Origin: JBCCGI01 sp039029355
GTDB lineage: Bacteria; Planctomycetota; UBA1135; GCA-002686595
Reading direction: 5' to 3'
NCBI GenBank assembly: GCA_039029355.1
Contig: JBCCGI010000040.1
Span: forward strand, 1 to 64,000
DNA: 64,000 nt
Part shown: positions 37,614 to 45,592 of the stretch, in pieces
Numbering within the stretch: position 1 is the stretch's first letter
How the letters are laid out: the number at the start of each line of letters is the position of its first letter
Made by a program: the position numbers and the translations under genes
The notes under the pieces: model-generated
Databases searched by the model: none
Told to the model about the DNA's origin: nothing
What the model saw: the letters and a program-made list of their open reading frames with translations, nothing else

Positions 37614-38066
37614 CTAGTAGATCAGCTCGGGGTTGCCCCGGTTGATCACCTTGGGGTCGTGCACGTGGAGCTCTCCTTCGGCCTCGACGCGCAGCATGTA
37701 GCGGTAGGTGTGGATGTTGCCCGAGGCGATGGTCACGGTCATCGTCAGCACCGAGGGGCTCGACTGGGTGACCAGGAACATCGTCGGGAAGTCGTCCGTC
37801 GGTCCGGGCCTCTCGGGGCCGAGCAGCAGCGGCCCTTCGGCGAAGACCGCGTCGTCCGGGTTGGTGATCGTGAAGGTCACCTCCCAGGACCCGGCACCCA
37901 GCACGATGTCGCCGGCCTCGGGGCCGCGGCGGGTGGGCTCCACCACCTGGATGAGGAGCGTTCCGTCGCTCTCGTAGGTGACCTGGACCGACACCGGGGT
38001 CGCGTCGACCTCGGGGGTGGCGGACTTGAGGGTCTGAACGCGCTGCTTGCTCTGGGCGGACTCCAT
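37614..38066 (-). CDS. 150-aa beta-rich protein of unknown function
   Basis: ATG at 38066 with GGAG 8 nt upstream; longer in-frame starts upstream lack a ribosome site. After a short polar N-terminus (SAQSKQRVQTLKSATPEVDA), the protein alternates beta segments and loops (VSVQVTYESDGTLLIQVVEP; WEVTFTITNPDDAVFAEGPL; VLTMTVTIASGNIHTYRYML; HVHDPKVINRGNPELIY). No signal peptide or known motif; HVHD could bind metal. It follows the ECF sigma gene after 109 bp that includes an AT-richer stretch, a possible sigma-dependent promoter. A terminator hairpin follows. Confidence 0.6.
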   Translation of the reverse strand: MESAQSKQRVQTLKSATPEVDATPVSVQVTYESDGTLLIQVVEPTRRGPEAGDIVLGAGSWEVTFTITNPDDAVFAEGPLLLGPERPGPTDDFPTMFLVTQSSPSVLTMTVTIASGNIHTYRYMLRVEAEGELHVHDPKVINRGNPELIY

Positions 38067-38175
38067 CGCCGTGTCTCCTTTTCCTAAGCGGTTGGGCGAG
38101 GTGCGGCGCGGCCGCGGCCTCACCGAGATGTCCTGACGAGGGCCGTTTTCACCCCCGCAATCTTTCAAAAACTGC

Positions 38176-38856
38176 TCAGGCGAGGTGCGCCATCAGCTCG
38201 CGCATCTCGCTCCTGAGGTCGTCCCCACCCTCGCGGCTCTCGAAGCGCACCACCTGCTCCAGCGCGCCGCGGAACTCCTCCCGGGCCCGGGCGTACTCGC
38301 GGTGCACGCGCGGCGCCTCCTCGCCGAGCTCCTCGGCGATGCGGCGGATCGGCAGGTTCTCGAAGAAGCGCAGGCGCAGGATCTCACAGCGGCGCTCGCG
38401 GCTTCCGCCGGCCTCGCGGGCGCTGCGCTCGAAGGCGCTGCGGGCGCGGCTGAGCACGCTCCGGGCCCAGGCGCGGTTGAACTCGCGCTCCGGCGTCGAC
38501 TCCTCGGCCGGCGCGAGCGAGGAAGGCGGCAGCTCGACGCCGAGCTCCGGCCGCAGGCGCGCGCGGCGCTCCTCGAAGCGCCGCGCCACGTTCATCGTGA
38601 CGCCGAACAGGAACGCGCGGAACCCGCGCGGCGCCTCGTCGACCGCGCGCTGCAGTGCGCCGCGCTCGCGCAGGCACTCCATCAGCGTCTCCTGGGCCGC
38701 GTCCTCGACGTCCTGCAGGGCCGAGCTGCCGCGCCAGCGCGACGACAGGAAGTCGACCACCAACCCACGGTACAGCGCGCAGAAGCGCTCGGTCTCGCGC
38801 GCGTCGCCGCCGGCGGCGTCCGCGAGCAGCGCCCAGCAGGTGGTCGGGCCGCTCAT
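38176..38856 (-). CDS. ECF RNA polymerase sigma factor coupled to the Ser/Thr kinase
   Basis: 226 aa. ATG at 38856 overlaps the kinase stop (ATGA). Region 2: YRGLVVDFLSSRWRGSSALQDVEDAAQETLMECL, with DAAQET; the following FRAFLFGVTMNVARRFEERR is region 2.4/3-like. Region 4: RRCEILRLRFFENLPIRRIA and EEAPRVHREYARAREEF. ECF factors paired with a Ser/Thr kinase and lacking an anti-sigma factor are known to be activated by threonine phosphorylation (EcfP/PpkT of Vibrio is the studied case); coupling here suggests the same logic. Confidence 0.88.
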   Translation of the reverse strand: MSGPTTCWALLADAAGGDARETERFCALYRGLVVDFLSSRWRGSSALQDVEDAAQETLMECLRERGALQRAVDEAPRGFRAFLFGVTMNVARRFEERRARLRPELGVELPPSSLAPAEESTPEREFNRAWARSVLSRARSAFERSAREAGGSRERRCEILRLRFFENLPIRRIAEELGEEAPRVHREYARAREEFRGALEQVVRFESREGGDDLRSEMRELMAHLA

Positions 38857-41324
38857 CGCTGCCGCCCTCCGGCGTGGCGTTCCAGGTCGAGAGCGAGCTG
38901 CCAGGGCATGGGTTCGGGGGCGGCGCGCAGCGCGGCGTCGCGCCCCTCGGTACGCAGCCGGACCCGCGCGTCGAGCACGGCGCGCCGCCGCTCGTCCTCG
39001 GCGTCGCCGAGCGCCGCCGCAGCGGCGCGCGCGGCCTCGAGGCGCGCGGCGGCCAAGCGCCACGGCTCGCCGTCCTGCGGCGAGAGGTCGCCGATCAGCA
39101 GCAGCGCCTCGACCTCGAGCGCCAGCGCACGGCCGCCCGTCGAGCGCCCCTCCTCCACCCACGAAAGAAGCGCGCGCGCGTCGGCGACCACGCCGCCGGT
39201 CTCGCCCCGCCACGCGGTGTTGAAGAGCCAGTCCAGCTCGCAGATGAGCGCCAGCTGGCGCCAGTCCTCGTTGCGCGGGTCGCGCTCGACCAGGCCCGCC
39301 GCCCGCCGGCAGGCGGCCTCGTGCAGCGGCCGTGCCGCGTCGAAGCGGCGCAGCTCGTCGAGCAGCGTCGCGCGCGCGTTCTCAAACAACGCCTGGCTGC
39401 GCGCCCAAGCGCCGCGCTCGGGATCGCGTGACAGCAGCCACAGGCCGAGCTCCCCGGCGCGTTCCAGCGGCGCGAGCGCGCGCTCGGGCTCGCCCAGGCG
39501 CCGCAGGCTCTGGGCGTGGTGGAAGGCCGCGAGCGCGAGCCCATGGCGGAAGGTCGCGTTCTCGGGATCCCGCTCGACCTGCGCGGTCCGCAGCTCGAGG
39601 CTGCGCCCGAAGTCGCGCTCGGCCGCCGCCTCGTCGCCGAGCGCCACCAGCGACTCCGCGCGCCAGTCGAGCATGTCGACGACTTCCAGGACGAGCGCGC
39701 CGTCGTCCGGAGCATCCGCCAGCCGCGCCTGCCAGTGCGACAGCGCCTCGCTGAAGGCGTCGTAGGCCTCGCGCGGGCGCTGCTCCTCCAGGTGCAGTAC
39801 GCCGAGGTTGGTGCGCGCGTAGGCCAGCTCGTCGCGGTAGGTGACGTCGTCCGGCCGCAGCGCCACCAGCTCGCGGGAGAGGCGCTCGTACGCCCCCCAG
39901 TGCGCGCGCACGCCGTCGGGGTCGTGCTGATCGCGCAGCAGCGCGCCGATGTAGAACTCGATCTGGCCCAGCTCGAACATCCACTCGACGGCGCCCGGCT
40001 CATCGGCCAGGCGCTCCTCCAGGAAGCGCGCCTCGTCGCGGTAGATGCGGAGCGCGGCCGCCAGCCGTCCGTGGTCGCTCACGCGCTGGGCCACGCCGGT
40101 CACGGCCTGGATGCGGCGGCGCAGCTCGACCTCGGAGAGCTGGTCGATCGAGCGGTTGCGGAAGTAGTCGATCGCCTGGCGGTCGAGCTCCTCCAGCAGC
40201 TCGGGCGGGCCGACGTCCTCGACGCGCTCCGCGACGTCGCCGACGAGGAAGCCGATCAACCGCTCGGCCTGCCGCTGTCGCTCGACCACCCGGTCGCGCT
40301 CGCGCCCGAGGTAGCGCACGTAGCGGTAGCCCAAGAAGCCGAAGGCCAGGAGCACCGCCACGACCGCGAGCTGCACGGCCCGCCGCCGCGGGCGGCCGAT
40401 CAGCCGCCGCAGGGCGAGCTGCACCTCGGCCGCGCTCGGGCGCTCGGCGGCCTGCGGCGACGTCAGCCCCTGGATCAACGGCTGCAGGCCGCCGGCGCGC
40501 GCGGCCGCGGGTGCTTCGCCCGCCGGGAGCACGTTGCTGGGCAGCTCGGCCCCGGAGGACATCTCGTAGAGCATCAGCCCGAGCGAGTACAGGTCGCCGG
40601 CGGCGCTCGCGGTCTCGCCGCGCAGCTGCTCGGGGCTCATGTACTTCGGCGTCCCGATCACCTGCCCGGCGACGGTCACCGGCTGGGCGCGGCGGCGCGC
40701 GGCGAGGCGCTCCGCGAGCGAGGCCGGCCGCCCGCCCTCCTCCAACTCCTGCTCCCCGGGCTCCTCGCCGGCGCCGGCGCGGGCGATGCCGAAGTCGAGC
40801 ACCTTCGGCGTGCCGTCGCGCGTGATCATGACGTTGGCCGGCTTCAGGTCACGGTGGACGACGCCGGCTCCGTGCGCCAGCGCGAGCGCCGTCGCGACGC
40901 CCTCCGCGATGTGCAGCACGTCGCGCCGCTCGAGGCCCGCGCGGATGCGGTCGTGCAGCGTGTCGCCCTCGATCAGCTCGAGCACCAGCACGTCGGCCGA
41001 TTCGGACTGGATGTAGTCGTAGAGGCGGCAGAGGTTCGGATGCTCGAACTGCGAGAGGATGCGCGCCTCGCGCAGGAAGCGCGCCCGCGTCTCGTCGCGG
41101 AAGCGCAGCTCCGGCAGGATCGTCTTCAGCGCGACGCGGCGTTCGAGCACGCGGTCGCGCGCGACGAACACCTCCCCCATCCCGCCGCGGCCGAGCGAGC
41201 GCTGTACCTCGAAGCGCTGGAGCTCCGGAGCGCCGAAGTCGACCGACCCCGCCCTCGGGCCGCCGCGGTAGGCGGCGTTCAGCACGAAGTCGAGCTCGGC
41301 GTCGTCCAGGGAGGAAGGCTCCAT
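38853..41324 (-). CDS. Hanks-type Ser/Thr protein kinase with transmembrane helix and TPR region
   Basis: 823 aa. Kinase domain ~38-310: glycine loop GRGGMGEVFVARD, VAIK-type lysine K67, catalytic VHRDLKPANVM with D159 and N164, DFG at 177-179, and the GTPKYMSPEQL activation segment end, all intact. An insert (~183-215) lies inside the activation segment. One membrane helix spans ~316-336 (VQLAVVAVLLAFGFLGYRYV). The remaining ~480 residues are TPR-like repeats (DELAYARTNLGVLHLEEQRP; VDMLDWRAESLVALGDEAAA; FRHGLALAAFHHAQSLRRLG), predicted extracytoplasmic. Its stop overlaps the ECF sigma start, making a two-gene kinase-sigma unit at the head of the cluster. Confidence 0.92.
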   Translation of the reverse strand: MEPSSLDDAELDFVLNAAYRGGPRAGSVDFGAPELQRFEVQRSLGRGGMGEVFVARDRVLERRVALKTILPELRFRDETRARFLREARILSQFEHPNLCRLYDYIQSESADVLVLELIEGDTLHDRIRAGLERRDVLHIAEGVATALALAHGAGVVHRDLKPANVMITRDGTPKVLDFGIARAGAGEEPGEQELEEGGRPASLAERLAARRRAQPVTVAGQVIGTPKYMSPEQLRGETASAAGDLYSLGLMLYEMSSGAELPSNVLPAGEAPAAARAGGLQPLIQGLTSPQAAERPSAAEVQLALRRLIGRPRRRAVQLAVVAVLLAFGFLGYRYVRYLGRERDRVVERQRQAERLIGFLVGDVAERVEDVGPPELLEELDRQAIDYFRNRSIDQLSEVELRRRIQAVTGVAQRVSDHGRLAAALRIYRDEARFLEERLADEPGAVEWMFELGQIEFYIGALLRDQHDPDGVRAHWGAYERLSRELVALRPDDVTYRDELAYARTNLGVLHLEEQRPREAYDAFSEALSHWQARLADAPDDGALVLEVVDMLDWRAESLVALGDEAAAERDFGRSLELRTAQVERDPENATFRHGLALAAFHHAQSLRRLGEPERALAPLERAGELGLWLLSRDPERGAWARSQALFENARATLLDELRRFDAARPLHEAACRRAAGLVERDPRNEDWRQLALICELDWLFNTAWRGETGGVVADARALLSWVEEGRSTGGRALALEVEALLLIGDLSPQDGEPWRLAAARLEAARAAAAALGDAEDERRRAVLDARVRLRTEGRDAALRAAPEPMPWQLALDLERHAGGRQR

Positions 41325-41519
41325 GGAACGCCATGATACTCGCGCGGGGACCCGCTACGGCCCCCGCAGGAGCCGGAGCGGGCCCTGGATCCCCCGCGGA
41401 GCCGCTCGCCGCGCCCGGGCTAGAGGCCCGGCCGACCATGCCCGCGCACCATCTTGGGCACCCGAAAGCCAGGGCGGCGTTGCGCCTCCTCAGCGTAGCG
41501 CCATGGAGACGCGCTCGTC

Positions 41520-41562
41520 GGCGCGCCTTGCCCCGCACTTGCGGGCACCGAACCTGGCGCGC
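41520..41562 (-). terminator. Two-tier hairpin after the Kelch-malectin gene
   Basis: An outer stem (GGCGCGCC at 41520-41527 with GGCGCGC at 41556-41562) encloses an inner stem (TGCCCCGCA / TGCGGGCA, 41529-41547). It lies just past the minus-strand stop at 41583. The rest of the 41325-41582 gap should hold the kinase-operon promoter, but none was clear. Confidence 0.4.
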
Positions 41563-41582
41563 GCCCGTTGTCGGCCGATCCT

Positions 41583-43397
41583 CTAGGGCGCCTGAACGAA
41601 GATCGCGTTGCTCGCCGCGAAGCCCACGAAGCCGGCCGGGTCGGCGACCCACGACTGGATGTACACCGACGTGCCGGGCGGCGCGAGCCACGCGGTGCCG
41701 AACGCAAACCCGCCGGTGACGTTGGTCGTGATCGCGCTGAACCAGTCGGGCGAGGGCACCAGCGTGCCCCCGAGGAGCGGCAGATCGATCCGCGTAGGGC
41801 CGAACACGAGGAAGCCCGGCGAGCTCTCGAGCGCGCCGAGGAGCTCGATCGTGAAGTCCGTCCCCTGCACAAGGCTGCCGCTGCCGTGCAGCTCCGGCTC
41901 GCCGTAGGCCCCGTCGAGGCCGAGCCCGAGGTCGTTCCAGACCGGCGGCGTGTTCAGCGGGATCACCTCGAAGGCGGACAGCTTGGGCCGGTCGACGCTC
42001 GCCAGGAACGCCATGTCGAGCACGCCGTCGGCGACGGTCAGGTCGAACTCCTTCACCACCGCCGTCGCGGGCCCCGCGTCGGCGACGATGTCGTAGTCGT
42101 CGAGCACCAGCGCGCCCTCGAGCGTCACGTCGAACACGCGCTTGCCCGTGGCGGTCCAGAAGATCTCCGCGAAGTGCAGCCGCACGCGGTAGTTGCCGTC
42201 GTCGAGCGGCAGCCCGTAGGCGAACTCGGTCTGCGCGCCGTCGCTGCCGGTGCGCTCGGTCCAGTACAGCACGTCGTCGACCGTGTTCTGGATGTCGCCG
42301 ACGCTCGGGTCGGTGTACACCTTGCCGCCCAGGAAGCCCTGGTCGCCGCACCACGACGAGATCAGGCTCAGGCTCGGGCCGCCGGCGTTCACGTAGATGT
42401 GCCCCAGCGGCGTGCCCACCGGGCAGGCCTGGGTGGTGGTCTTGGGCTCGAACGGCGTCGGCCCTCCGCCGGCGACGAGGAGCTCGTCGCCCAGCTGCTT
42501 GACGCCCGGCGCGAGCAGCGCGCTGGGCAGCAGGCCCACCTCGGTCCAAACGTCCGCGACCGGATCGTAGGACGTGATCGCGTCGACCCCGGCGAGGCCG
42601 AGCGAGTTCGCACGCCCGCCCGCGATGACGATCTTGCCGTCGTGGACGTACGTGCCCGGCTCGAAGTGCGAGCGCGGGAAGGGCAGGCTCGACAGGCTCG
42701 TCCAGCCGCTGACCGGGTCGTAGGCCGAGACGAGGTCGACGTCGAACGGACTCGAGTCGTGCCGGAACTGCCCGCCGATCAGATACGCCGTGCCCCCGAC
42801 CGCGATGGTCGCGAAGTGGTTGCGCGCCGTCAGCATCGGCGGCGCCGCGACCCACCCCGCCGCGAGGTTGGCGAGGTCGAGCGTCCAGTGCTTGTCGCTG
42901 TCGGTGTCGCGGTCGGCCTCCACGCCGCCGACGTAGCTCAGCTTGGTCCCCAGCAGGAAGAGCCCCCCGCTCCCCCGCGGCTCGGGCAGCGGCGGCCCGG
43001 GGCTCCACAGGTCGAGGTCGATGTCGTAGCTCCAGACCTCATCGGTCACCGGCCCGGGGTGATCGCCGACGAACCCGCCCGCGATCCACAGCGTCCGGTC
43101 ATCGCGCGCCAGCCCGTAGTGCGTCACCGGCGTCGGCATGTCCGCCAGGCTCGACCAGACGTCGGTCGCGGGGTCGTAGGCGTGGACCTGGTCCGTCGCC
43201 CCAAGGCCGTTGGTGAAGCCGCCGAAGGAGATCATCCGGCCGTCGACGAGCATCGTCGGCGCCTCGAGCTTGGGGACCGGCAGGGACGCGAGCTGCACGC
43301 AGTCGCAGGAGCTCTGCGCGCGGCCCGGAGCGGCGACAAACGCCGCCGCCAAGGCCGCCAGAGCCGCACGGCGGACATTTTTTCCGGGGGAGATCAT
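41583..43397 (-). CDS. Secreted Kelch-repeat protein with malectin-like domain
   Basis: 604 aa from ATG at 43397; the N-terminus (RRAALAALAAAFVAAPGRAQ) is a signal peptide. Residues ~25-330 carry Kelch blades (VHAYDPATDVWSSLADMPTP; LWIAGGFVGDHPG; VSAYDPVSGWTSLSSLPFPR; KIVIAGGRANSLG). Residues ~340-490 form a malectin-like carbohydrate-binding domain (IYVNAGGPSLS; GNYRVRLHFAEIFWTATGKRVFDV cut across two strands; VLDDYDIVADAG; VLDMAFLASVDRPKLSAFEV). The C-terminal ~110 residues are a beta domain of unknown type. Probably binds extracellular glycans. Divergent from the subtilase gene. Confidence 0.85.
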   Translation of the reverse strand: MISPGKNVRRAALAALAAAFVAAPGRAQSSCDCVQLASLPVPKLEAPTMLVDGRMISFGGFTNGLGATDQVHAYDPATDVWSSLADMPTPVTHYGLARDDRTLWIAGGFVGDHPGPVTDEVWSYDIDLDLWSPGPPLPEPRGSGGLFLLGTKLSYVGGVEADRDTDSDKHWTLDLANLAAGWVAAPPMLTARNHFATIAVGGTAYLIGGQFRHDSSPFDVDLVSAYDPVSGWTSLSSLPFPRSHFEPGTYVHDGKIVIAGGRANSLGLAGVDAITSYDPVADVWTEVGLLPSALLAPGVKQLGDELLVAGGGPTPFEPKTTTQACPVGTPLGHIYVNAGGPSLSLISSWCGDQGFLGGKVYTDPSVGDIQNTVDDVLYWTERTGSDGAQTEFAYGLPLDDGNYRVRLHFAEIFWTATGKRVFDVTLEGALVLDDYDIVADAGPATAVVKEFDLTVADGVLDMAFLASVDRPKLSAFEVIPLNTPPVWNDLGLGLDGAYGEPELHGSGSLVQGTDFTIELLGALESSPGFLVFGPTRIDLPLLGGTLVPSPDWFSAITTNVTGGFAFGTAWLAPPGTSVYIQSWVADPAGFVGFAASNAIFVQAP

Positions 43398-43635
43398 CCC
43401 GGACGATAGCCCAGGAATCGGGGGCGTGCGGGGCGCAATCGGCAAAGAAGTCGGCCCCGGTCTGGGAACCCTCCGACCACGCGGCCGCCCGCCGACACCC
43501 ACTGTGCGGCAGGCGCGGCCTGCGCGGCTGTCCCGGCGCTCTCCCGAGCTCCTTCGGAAGAAACCACCGACCGCGCCGGCTCCTCCTGCAGCTAACCCGC
43601 GGACGCCCGCAGACCCGACCGATGGAGCCCCTCCC

Positions 43636-45504
43636 GTGCTGACGACCCTCTTGACCCTCGCCCTCCTGGCCGGCCCCGGCGACGCCGAGGCGAAGATCCA
43701 CCCCGACCTCCGCGCCGTCTGGTCCGAGGACGTGCCGTACCGCGTCTACGCCGTCCTCGACGGGCGCCTCACGCTGGAGCAGCTGCGGGACGAGGGCCTC
43801 CTTCGCCTGGAGCGCGGCGAGCGCCGTCGCTACGTGGCGGAACGCCTACGCGCCTTCGCCGCCGAACGCCAGGCCGGCGCGCGCGCGCTGCTCGCCGAGC
43901 TCGAAGGAGAGGGCGAGGTCCGCCGCGTCGAGGTGCTGTGGGTGGCCAACGCAATCGTGTTCCACGGCACGCCCGACGCGCTGCGCCGCGTCGCCGCGCT
44001 GCCCGAGGTCGAGCGCATCGGGTGGTCGCCGGTCCGCTCCGCCGCGGAGATCGAGGACCGCACCGCGCCGTCGCCCGCGCCGGCGGCCGGCGGTCCGTCG
44101 TCCAACCTCCAGGACGTGCAGGCGCCCGCGGCCTGGAGTCTGGGCTACCGCGGCGACGGCGTGCTGATCCTGAACATCGACTCGGGCGTGCAGCGCACGC
44201 ACACCGCGCTCGCCCCCGCCATCTGGTCCAACCCCGGAGAGGTCGTCGACGGGATCGACAACGACGGCAACGGCTACGTCGACGACACCTGGGGCTGGGA
44301 CTTCCTCGACGGCGACGACGAGCCGCTGCCCGGCAGCACGCCGCTCGGCACGCCCGCCGACCACGGCACGTGGACGGCCGGAGTGATGGTCGGCGACGGA
44401 GCCCCCCTCGATCCCACCACCGGCGTCGCGCCCGAGGCCACGATGGCGGTCGCGCGCATCGGCTCGGAGGCGGGCCACTGGCTCGCGCTCCAGTACGGCA
44501 TTGCGATCGGCGCGGACGCCACCGGCTCCTCCAACTCGTTCAAGTGGTACTGGACGCCGATCCCCGACTACCCCATGCACCGCCACGTGCAGGACATGAT
44601 CCTGGCCGCGGGCATGATCCACGCCAACTCCGTCGGCAACCAGGGCGGCTCTCCGCAGGCGCCCGTGCCCTTCCAAGTGTCGGCGCCGGGCAACTCGCCG
44701 TCCGCCTGGCGGCACCCGATTCAAGGCCAGGTGAACGGCGGCGTGTCGGGCGTCGTCGGCGTCGGCGGGTCGGGCTTCTTCGGCGCCGGCAGCCACGGCC
44801 CGTCGGCCTGGGAGGACATCCAGCTCTATGATCCCGCCTATCCGCACGCGCAGGACTCCGCCCAGTGGGACTACCCCTACGGCGGCTTCGGCGGCACACA
44901 GCAGGGCCTGATGAAGCCGGACGTCGAGGCGCCCTTCAGCGCCCAGACGACGAGCGTCTCGGGCGGCTTCACCAGCTTCTCGGGCACGTCGGCCTCGTCG
45001 CCCCACGTGAGCGGCAGCTTCGCGCTCCTCTTCGACGCACAACCCGCCGCCGAACCGCGCCACCTGTCGCAGGCGCTGCAGATCACCGCGCTCGACCTGG
45101 GGCAACCGGGCAAGGACACGACCACGGGCGCGGGACGCATCCAGGTGAAGGATGCGCTCCTGCGGCTGCTGACGCTCACGAAGGTCGACGACCTGACGCC
45201 GGGTCTCGGCGATGTGCTGACCGTGTCGACCTACGGCGCGCCAGGGAACCTCTACGCGGTGCTCTTCGGCGTGCTCACCGGCAGCTTCGAGACGCCGGCG
45301 TTCACGCTCGACCTGGTGCCGCCCTTCGGGATCTTCGAGCTTGGGCAGTTCGATGCGAGCGGTGTGACGCACACGCCGGTCGTGCTGCCGCAGATGCCGA
45401 CGCTGGTGGGCGTCGACGTGCACCTGCAGGCGGCGGCGGACGATACGGCCGGCGCGACCGGGCAGATTTTGGTGTCGGTGTTGGAGACGTTCCGGGTGGA
45501 GTAG
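43636..45504 (+). CDS. Secreted subtilisin-like (S8) serine protease
   Basis: 622 aa from GTG at 43636 with GGAG 9 nt upstream; the start fits a signal peptide (LTTLLTLALLAGPGDAEA). A ~130-residue N-terminal inhibitor-like propeptide follows. The S8 catalytic triad is intact: D182 (LNIDSGVQ), H243 (DHGTWTAGV) and S452 (GTSASSPHVSGSFALL). Between D and H sits an Asp/Gly-rich Ca-binding-like loop (DGIDNDGNGYVDDTWGWDF) typical of cell-envelope subtilases. The last ~110 residues are a beta-rich C-terminal domain. Likely secreted for protein degradation or processing. A bidirectional hairpin separates it from guaA. Confidence 0.9.
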   Translation: MLTTLLTLALLAGPGDAEAKIHPDLRAVWSEDVPYRVYAVLDGRLTLEQLRDEGLLRLERGERRRYVAERLRAFAAERQAGARALLAELEGEGEVRRVEVLWVANAIVFHGTPDALRRVAALPEVERIGWSPVRSAAEIEDRTAPSPAPAAGGPSSNLQDVQAPAAWSLGYRGDGVLILNIDSGVQRTHTALAPAIWSNPGEVVDGIDNDGNGYVDDTWGWDFLDGDDEPLPGSTPLGTPADHGTWTAGVMVGDGAPLDPTTGVAPEATMAVARIGSEAGHWLALQYGIAIGADATGSSNSFKWYWTPIPDYPMHRHVQDMILAAGMIHANSVGNQGGSPQAPVPFQVSAPGNSPSAWRHPIQGQVNGGVSGVVGVGGSGFFGAGSHGPSAWEDIQLYDPAYPHAQDSAQWDYPYGGFGGTQQGLMKPDVEAPFSAQTTSVSGGFTSFSGTSASSPHVSGSFALLFDAQPAAEPRHLSQALQITALDLGQPGKDTTTGAGRIQVKDALLRLLTLTKVDDLTPGLGDVLTVSTYGAPGNLYAVLFGVLTGSFETPAFTLDLVPPFGIFELGQFDASGVTHTPVVLPQMPTLVGVDVHLQAAADDTAGATGQILVSVLETFRVE

Positions 45505-45517
45505 GCTCGACGGTGCA

Positions 45518-45543
45518 GATCCCGCGGCCCTTGTCGCGGGATC
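45518..45543. terminator. Bidirectional hairpin between subtilase and guaA
   Basis: A perfect 9-bp stem, GATCCCGCG paired with CGCGGGATC, with an 8-nt loop. It lies 13 bp after the plus-strand stop and 49 bp after the minus-strand stop of the convergent guaA. Confidence 0.65.
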
Positions 45544-45592
45544 GCTCAGCCGCCGACCCGCCCCACCGACCGCGGTGCGCGGGACGGCGACC

